A stretch of DNA of 10,623 nucleotides from Candidatus Cloacimonadota bacterium. GTDB taxonomy: Bacteria; Cloacimonadota; Cloacimonadia; Cloacimonadales; Cloacimonadaceae. The notes under the pieces were generated by a model. The model made no database searches. It worked only from the letters and a program-made list of their open reading frames with translations, and was not told the DNA's origin. Location: assembly GCA_027318525.1 (NCBI GenBank), contig DAHVPA010000051.1, positions 1-10,623 on the forward strand, in the 5' to 3' direction. This document shows positions 6,543 through 10,623 of the stretch, piece by piece (positions within the stretch are counted from its first letter, which is position 1; the number at the start of each line of letters is the position of its first letter). The position numbers and the translations under genes were made by a program.

Positions 6543-7625
6543 ATGATATCATTGTTTCCACGCATTATCGGCTATCATCTGATGAAAAGGCTTGGATTCC
6601 CAAGGCTGATGCCCATGAACTATACCGTCAGCCTGCTGTATAGCTGCAATTCCCGTTGCAGCACCTGTAATATCTGGAAAAAAACGGCGGATAACCTGAG
6701 CGTCGAGGAATACCGTAAAATCTTCAAAAAGATAGGGCATGCTCCATACTGGATTACGTTTAGCGGGGGTGAACCCTTTCTGCGTAACGATATAGTCGAA
6801 ATCGCCAAAACCATTTATGAAGTGTCCAGACCCAGAATAATCAACATCCCCTCCAATGGAATCCTGACCAAATCCATTGTCGAAAGAACAGAGCAAATCA
6901 TCAAAGCCTGTCCCAAATCCCAAATCATAGTCAATCTCTCCATTGACGGCATTGAAGACCAGCACGACCAGATCCGCAATGTACCGGGCAATTATAAGAA
7001 AGTGCTCAATACCTTTCAGCAACTTAAAAAGCTTAAATATAAGAATTTTTCGGTCGGCATCCATACCGTGATCTCAAAATTCAATGTCGATACATTTCCC
7101 TCGATTGCAAACTTTTTGATGCAACTGCACCCCGATTCCTACATCACCGAAATAGCTGAAGAAAGAGTGGAACTGGGCACCATCGGGTCAGATATTACAC
7201 CCTCCGTTCTGTCCTATAAGAGCGCTATTGATTACCTCATACACATGATTAAAAACGATAAGTTTAAGGGTATGAACAAGATAACGATGGCATTCAGGAT
7301 TGAGTATTACAACATGGTGAAACGTATCATGCGCGATAGAAAGCAGATTATTCCATGTTTCTCAGGGCTTGCTTCTGCCCAGATCTCACCCGAAGGCGAC
7401 GTCTGGTCATGCTGTATCAAAGCTAATCCTCTGGGCAACCTGAGAAAAATGAACTATGACTTCAGACAGATCTGGCACACTCCCGAAGCAGAACTGGAAA
7501 GACGTTCCATTCATAAGAAAGAGTGCTGGTGCCCATTGGCTAACGCATCCTATACAAACATGCTGATGGATTTGCCCACCCTCATACGGGTGTTTTACCG
7601 CAGCTTTATTAAGTGGTGGTCATGA
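6543..7625 (+). CDS. Radical SAM protein with C-terminal cysteine cluster (SPASM/twitch type)
   Basis: The 360-residue protein carries the radical SAM cluster motif CNSRCSTC (Cys35, Cys39, Cys42), which binds a [4Fe-4S] cluster and S-adenosylmethionine. It is followed by TFSGGEPFLR (the GGEP motif, about 72-81) and IVNLSIDGIEDQHDQIR in the barrel. The C-terminal part has Cys272, Cys290, Cys291, Cys328 and Cys330 around ISPEGDVWSCC and KKECWCPLAN. This resembles the SPASM or twitch extension that holds auxiliary Fe-S clusters, and is seen in enzymes modifying peptides, proteins or small substrates. No precursor-peptide gene is visible beside it. The start ATG 6543 is 3 bases after the glycosyltransferase stop with no clear ribosome binding site, so coupled translation is likely. 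The end overlaps the next gene by 4 bases (ATGA). Family is firm; substrate is unknown. Such enzymes are oxygen-sensitive, which fits an anaerobic host. Confidence 0.92.
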   Translation: MISLFPRIIGYHLMKRLGFPRLMPMNYTVSLLYSCNSRCSTCNIWKKTADNLSVEEYRKIFKKIGHAPYWITFSGGEPFLRNDIVEIAKTIYEVSRPRIINIPSNGILTKSIVERTEQIIKACPKSQIIVNLSIDGIEDQHDQIRNVPGNYKKVLNTFQQLKKLKYKNFSVGIHTVISKFNVDTFPSIANFLMQLHPDSYITEIAEERVELGTIGSDITPSVLSYKSAIDYLIHMIKNDKFKGMNKITMAFRIEYYNMVKRIMRDRKQIIPCFSGLASAQISPEGDVWSCCIKANPLGNLRKMNYDFRQIWHTPEAELERRSIHKKECWCPLANASYTNMLMDLPTLIRVFYRSFIKWWS

Positions 7626-9043
7626 TGATCTCTTTATTGAATAAGGCAGCCCCGTTTCCGGGAGGAATGTTTGATTTCAACGCCTCTCAGGACGGACGTT
7701 TCGGTTGGTTCCTGCTGACCTGGCATCCTGAAACGGATCCTATCCTGGAAGAGATTCAAGCCCAAATCAAACTCGATATCCGAAATTCAGACCTGGGTCA
7801 GACTTCGCAACTTGAAATAGAGAACTGGTTGAAGCATTTCTTCGGTGAATACCATTGGAAGCTGCATGCGGCTTTCCGAAAAACAGCTATGCGGGAAAAA
7901 GGGATTTCCCTGCTGCTGGCAGTACTATTTGACCAGGAGCTTTACATCGTGGAATTCGGCAGGATGCTTTGCGGCTTGCTGGAGAAGAGCAGTCTGCAGC
8001 CTGTTGGCAGAAGCTGGACCAATTTTCATGTAAAAAGCCTGGATGAAATGGCTTTGCTGGGGATGTCGGAAACCGATATCCCGGTTAGGGTGCGGCGTTT
8101 GCTCTTGCCTGACAACAAGAGATTCATCGCCTTACCCAGCACAACTGCAGACAGCCTGTTCAAGCTGAACTATGACTATGCCACCCTGGACACCCTGATG
8201 CAATCGCTGGTGGAAGACGGATCCGGAGCATATTTTATCCTGGAAGGCAAACCCAAGCTTGCAGTTAAGCGCCGTCCCAGGATTCACCGGTATCATATCA
8301 GCGCTGTGCTGATCATTCTGATTTCACTTATCGCCCTTGCCTATATGCGTTATGGCAACCGCTGGCTGGAAAGCACCGGCAGAAAGGTCAAGCTGCTGCT
8401 CACCAGCAAAAACAGACTGACTGTGGAACAGATCCCCGATTATTTGAACATCCGCTCTCAAACCATCCGCCGCCAACTTCAAAAGATAGAACAATATGCA
8501 AATCAGCCTGCCCGTCACGTCAAACTGGTCCAAGCCTGGCAGACTGACCTCAATTTCCTGATTACAGCAGCTCCGGCTTTTGATACAGAGAACATATACA
8601 TCATTTCCGAAAGCAACCTCATGGCGTTTGATAAAAAAAGCAAGAAACTGCAATGGAAAAGAGCTTTTGCCTCCAACATCATGGAAATAGAGGTCATCCG
8701 CGGCAACCTGATAGTGTTTCTAGACAACGGTCAACTGGTCAGCTTGAAAAACCGCGACCAGACTGCCTGGATTAAGACATCTCCGGACAATCTTTCCGGC
8801 AAGCAAGACCTTTCACCGCTGGAAATCAGCAGCGAACAAGACCCCCGGCTCAATGCCAGCATCCTTGTCGTTCCCGCTGAACGTGGCATGTATGTCTATG
8901 ACGTCAGCTCAGGAAGTCTGCTCAGCGACCTTAGATTTGACCGCAAGCTGCAGTATTTGTCCGGATATGATGCTTACGAAAACTGCTTCTACGCCGTGGT
9001 GGCTGATGGCGTTTACTGTGTGACCCTGGATATTTTCAACTAA
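7622..9043 (+). CDS. Membrane protein: possible degenerate PP2C-like cytoplasmic part, one TM helix, PQQ-like beta-propeller part
   Basis: I do not recognise a named family for the whole 473-residue protein. Residues 1 to about 205 are soluble. Segments such as GRFGWFLLTWHPE and GISLLLAVLFDQELYIVEFGRML recall the core strands of PP2C-type phosphatases, but the metal-binding Asp residues are not obvious, so any PP2C domain would be degenerate (weak call). After the basic KRRPRIHR comes one transmembrane helix (about 225-242, AVLIILISLIALAY), then a helical linker (about 275-300). The external part holds at least three PQQ/BamB-like blade motifs: NIYIISESNLMAFDKKSKKL, GNLIVFLDNGQLVSLK and ERGMYVYDVSSGSLL, plus a final half blade. 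That is too few for a closed seven- or eight-blade propeller alone. I chose ATG 7622, which overlaps the preceding TGA as ATGA; GTG 7613 and GTG 7616 are in-frame alternatives. The layout suggests signal or assembly sensing across the inner membrane, which is inference. Confidence 0.7.
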   Translation: MMISLLNKAAPFPGGMFDFNASQDGRFGWFLLTWHPETDPILEEIQAQIKLDIRNSDLGQTSQLEIENWLKHFFGEYHWKLHAAFRKTAMREKGISLLLAVLFDQELYIVEFGRMLCGLLEKSSLQPVGRSWTNFHVKSLDEMALLGMSETDIPVRVRRLLLPDNKRFIALPSTTADSLFKLNYDYATLDTLMQSLVEDGSGAYFILEGKPKLAVKRRPRIHRYHISAVLIILISLIALAYMRYGNRWLESTGRKVKLLLTSKNRLTVEQIPDYLNIRSQTIRRQLQKIEQYANQPARHVKLVQAWQTDLNFLITAAPAFDTENIYIISESNLMAFDKKSKKLQWKRAFASNIMEIEVIRGNLIVFLDNGQLVSLKNRDQTAWIKTSPDNLSGKQDLSPLEISSEQDPRLNASILVVPAERGMYVYDVSSGSLLSDLRFDRKLQYLSGYDAYENCFYAVVADGVYCVTLDIFN

Positions 9044-9061
9044 ACCGTTAGGAAAGGTGTC

Positions 9062-9721
9062 ATGCTCCGCCCTTACATTATCCCGTTGATTGTTATCCTG
9101 CTGCTGGCGGGAATCTGTTCCATACAGGCGAGAACTGCGCTTGCCCGTCTGCAGTATGATGGCGGAGGTGATTGGTATAATGACCCCGAAGTATTGCCCA
9201 ATCTGGCGAAATATGCAAACCAGATTCTCACTACCGATTTCCCGCGTGACCAGGAGATTGTCAAGGCAGTAGACACCAAGCTGTTTGATTATCCTTTTCT
9301 TTATCTGACGGGACATGGCAATATCAGGTTCACCGACCGTGAACTGGATAACCTGCGCGAATGGATGCTGCGGGGAGGGTTTCTCTATGCAGATGATGAT
9401 TATGGGATGAACGAAGCCTTTCGCCGTGAAATTAAAAGGGTTTTTCCGGAACGGGATTTGGTGGAGCTGGGTCCTGATTTTCCGCTCTATAACTCCTTTT
9501 TCAACTTCAGCAAACTGCCCAAGATTCACAAACATGATGAAAAGCCACCCCAGGCGTTTGGTTTGTTTGACGACGCAGGCAGACTGATGCTGCTTTATAC
9601 CTATGAAACCAACATCAGTGATGGCTGGGCTGACCCCGAAACGCACAAAGACCCTCCTGAAATCCGCGAACAAGCTCTCAGGTTTGGCGTTAACATCATC
9701 TATTATATCTCCAATAAGTAG
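9062..9721 (+). CDS. Secreted DUF4159 domain protein
   Basis: The 219-residue product opens with a signal peptide (hydrophobic residues about 7-19, probable cleavage after SIQA at 23; no lipobox). The mature part starts with ALARLQYDGGGDWYNDPEVL, the hallmark of DUF4159. It continues with FPFLYLTGHG-like YPFLYLTGHGNIRFTD, then LREWMLRGGFLYADDDYG, FRREIKRVFPERDLVELGPDFPLYNSFF, and a C-terminal RFGVNIIYYI. Members of this domain family are often found near MoxR ATPase/Bat-type genes and have an amidotransferase-like alpha/beta fold by prediction. No catalytic role is established that I know of, and no MoxR gene is in the window. The gene starts 18 bases after its upstream neighbour behind AGGAAAGG (9050-9057). 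It ends in TAG 3 bases before the LpxH-like gene. It is probably periplasmic. Confidence 0.88.
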   Translation: MLRPYIIPLIVILLLAGICSIQARTALARLQYDGGGDWYNDPEVLPNLAKYANQILTTDFPRDQEIVKAVDTKLFDYPFLYLTGHGNIRFTDRELDNLREWMLRGGFLYADDDYGMNEAFRREIKRVFPERDLVELGPDFPLYNSFFNFSKLPKIHKHDEKPPQAFGLFDDAGRLMLLYTYETNISDGWADPETHKDPPEIREQALRFGVNIIYYISNK

Positions 9722-9724
9722 CTT

Positions 9725-10450
9725 ATGAGAGTCTGCATCATTTCCGACCTGCACTATAAATTCTCTGCACAGATGCCGGAAGATATTGAACACAATGCCC
9801 GCATCGTCTCTTTTTTGAAAACCCTTCCCGGACATTATGACTGGCTGATTCTCAATGGCGATATCTTTGATCTCTGGTATGACTGGAAGTATGCCATTAT
9901 CAAAGCTTATTTCCCTGTGCTCAAAGTCTTGGCGGAAATCAGGGAAAAGGGCTGCAAAATTGCCTATGTGAGCGGAAACCACGATTTCTGGTTCAATGAC
10001 TTTTTGCCTGAACAGATGGGGATAGAGCTTTATAGTGACGCCTTTGTGCTGGAAACGGATAAGAAAAAGATATACTTCACCCATGGCGACCTGCATACCA
10101 CCAATGACTGGAAATACAAGCTTCTGAGGGGATTCTTCCGCCTGGCTGCCACCAAGTGGATTTTTTACATACTGCATCCCGATTTGGCTTTGGGCTTGGG
10201 TAAACTGCTTTCTCGCAGCAGCAGGGAGCGCAGGATTCATCCCAACCTGCAGCAGAAAAAGAAAGCCGGACTGGAAAGATACGCTGCTTCACTACTTGAT
10301 GATTATGATTTCGTAGTTATGGGACACACCCACGAGCCGTGTGTCATGCCTCTGGGCAAAGGAGTCTATGCCAATTGCGGCGACTGGCTGACAAATCATT
10401 CCTACATTACCATCATCGACGGCAAACTGCAACTCAATCAGTTCAAATAA
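9725..10450 (+). CDS. LpxH-like metallophosphoesterase (probable UDP-2,3-diacylglucosamine diphosphatase)
   Basis: The 241-residue protein has all five calcineurin-like metallophosphoesterase blocks: SDLH (Asp8, His10), NGDIFDLWYDW (Asp46), SGNHDFW (Asn85, His86), THGD (His120) and GHTHEP (His201, His203), ending in NCGDW. The size, the DIFDLW block and the helical insert between HGD and GHTH (about 125-195) match the LpxH/LpxH2 group. That group cleaves UDP-2,3-diacylglucosamine to lipid X and UMP at the inner membrane face in lipid A synthesis. E. coli LpxH has GNRD where this protein has GNHD, so a related phosphoesterase remains possible and I leave the symbol blank. It starts 3 bases after the DUF4159 stop with no strong ribosome binding site, implying coupled translation. 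It is the last gene of the plus-strand run. Confidence 0.85.
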   Translation: MRVCIISDLHYKFSAQMPEDIEHNARIVSFLKTLPGHYDWLILNGDIFDLWYDWKYAIIKAYFPVLKVLAEIREKGCKIAYVSGNHDFWFNDFLPEQMGIELYSDAFVLETDKKKIYFTHGDLHTTNDWKYKLLRGFFRLAATKWIFYILHPDLALGLGKLLSRSSRERRIHPNLQQKKKAGLERYAASLLDDYDFVVMGHTHEPCVMPLGKGVYANCGDWLTNHSYITIIDGKLQLNQFK

Positions 10451-10509
10451 TCCATTAGTCCTCAGTTCTGTTTTATTATCTGTTTTAAATGCCTGACATC
10501 AGTCACAAT

Positions 10510-10537
10510 TTGTATGCATTCTGCATATTATTATACA
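10510..10537 (+). promoter_or_regulatory. Weak promoter-like match just upstream of repeat copy 2
   Basis: TTGTAT (10510-10515) and TATACA (10532-10537) are 16 bases apart in an AT-rich stretch and end 5 bases before the hairpin element. It could serve a gene beyond the window edge, or transcribe the element itself. The match is modest and could be chance. Confidence 0.25.
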
Positions 10538-10541
10538 TAAC

Positions 10542-10590
10542 TGCTGCGAGGGGTCATCGAGGGCTTTCCCCACGCTAATCCCTCGCAGCA
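10542..10590. repeat. Dispersed G-rich hairpin element, copy 2 (two 11-bp units)
   Basis: TGCTGCGAGGG (10542-10552) and CCCTCGCAGCA (10580-10590) are perfect inverted repeats of 11 bp; a G-T and a T-A pair extend the stem to 13. The interior holds a second CGAGGG unit and a small GGG-CTTT-CCC hairpin (10561-10570). The first 22 bases equal those of copy 1 at 4482, and the segment at 10569-10584 matches 4520-4535 with two differences. It lies about 90 bases after the LpxH-like stop. There is no T-run on either side, so it does not look like an intrinsic terminator. The remainder of 10451-10623 holds no recognisable gene. Confidence 0.85.
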
Positions 10591-10623
10591 AAAGAGGAAG
10601 AATAGTAACCGGGGATCTGGGGG

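Noticed and set aside
8909..10240. Long minus-strand open frame of 443 codons
   Set aside because: It runs antisense across the end of the propeller protein gene, the whole DUF4159 gene and most of the LpxH-like gene, all with strong family motifs. Its translation has no recognisable domain, and it is most simply a by-product of codon choice on the other strand.
10542..10590. Intrinsic terminator for the seven-gene run
   Set aside because: The stem is strong but no T-run follows it on either strand, and the same element also occurs between divergent genes.

Overview
The window reads as chromosomal DNA of a diderm (Gram-negative-type) bacterium. It encodes an OmpP1/FadL-type outer-membrane barrel, an LpxH-like lipid A phosphoesterase, and exported proteins with Sec-type signals. 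Housekeeping genes (rmuC, ribH, nusB) sit beside genes typical of deep-branching anaerobic lineages: a SpoVG-like protein, a DUF4159 protein and a SPASM/twitch-type radical SAM protein. A Cloacimonadota-like host is my best guess. It is a recollection-based inference, not shown by any sequence comparison here. I see no tRNA, rRNA, CRISPR array, transposase or phage gene.

Layout: (1) Bases 1-620 hold the 3' part of rmuC (+). (2) After an intergenic region with a good sigma70-like promoter, 802-2223 (+) encodes a FadL/OmpP1 family barrel interrupted by one in-frame TAG at 1771-1773. (3) A bidirectional terminator at 2241-2271 separates it from a convergent two-gene minus-strand unit. In transcription order this unit is a SpoVG-like protein with a long Arg/Tyr/Asp/Lys-rich repetitive tail (4401-3529), then a fold-type I PLP aminotransferase (3496-2288). 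(4) A divergent intergenic region (4402-4668) carries the first copy of a dispersed, hairpin-forming repeat built on 11-bp G-rich units. (5) Seven tightly packed plus-strand genes run from 4669 to 10450: ribH, nusB, a family 2 glycosyltransferase, a radical SAM protein, a membrane protein with a possible PP2C-like cytoplasmic part and a PQQ-like external part, a secreted DUF4159 protein, and an LpxH-like metallophosphoesterase. (6) The last 173 bases carry the second copy of the dispersed repeat.

Gaps in the seven-gene run lie between an 11-base overlap and 22 bases, so co-transcription is likely. The first two genes are ordinary housekeeping. The last five look envelope-directed: sugar transfer at the membrane, a radical SAM modification, a membrane-spanning protein with an external propeller-like part, a secreted protein and lipid A synthesis. 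That functional link is inferred from gene order only. The observations most worth following are the interrupted barrel gene, the SpoVG-like protein with its recently duplicated disordered tail, the dispersed 11-bp-unit element, and the uncharacterised envelope gene cluster.
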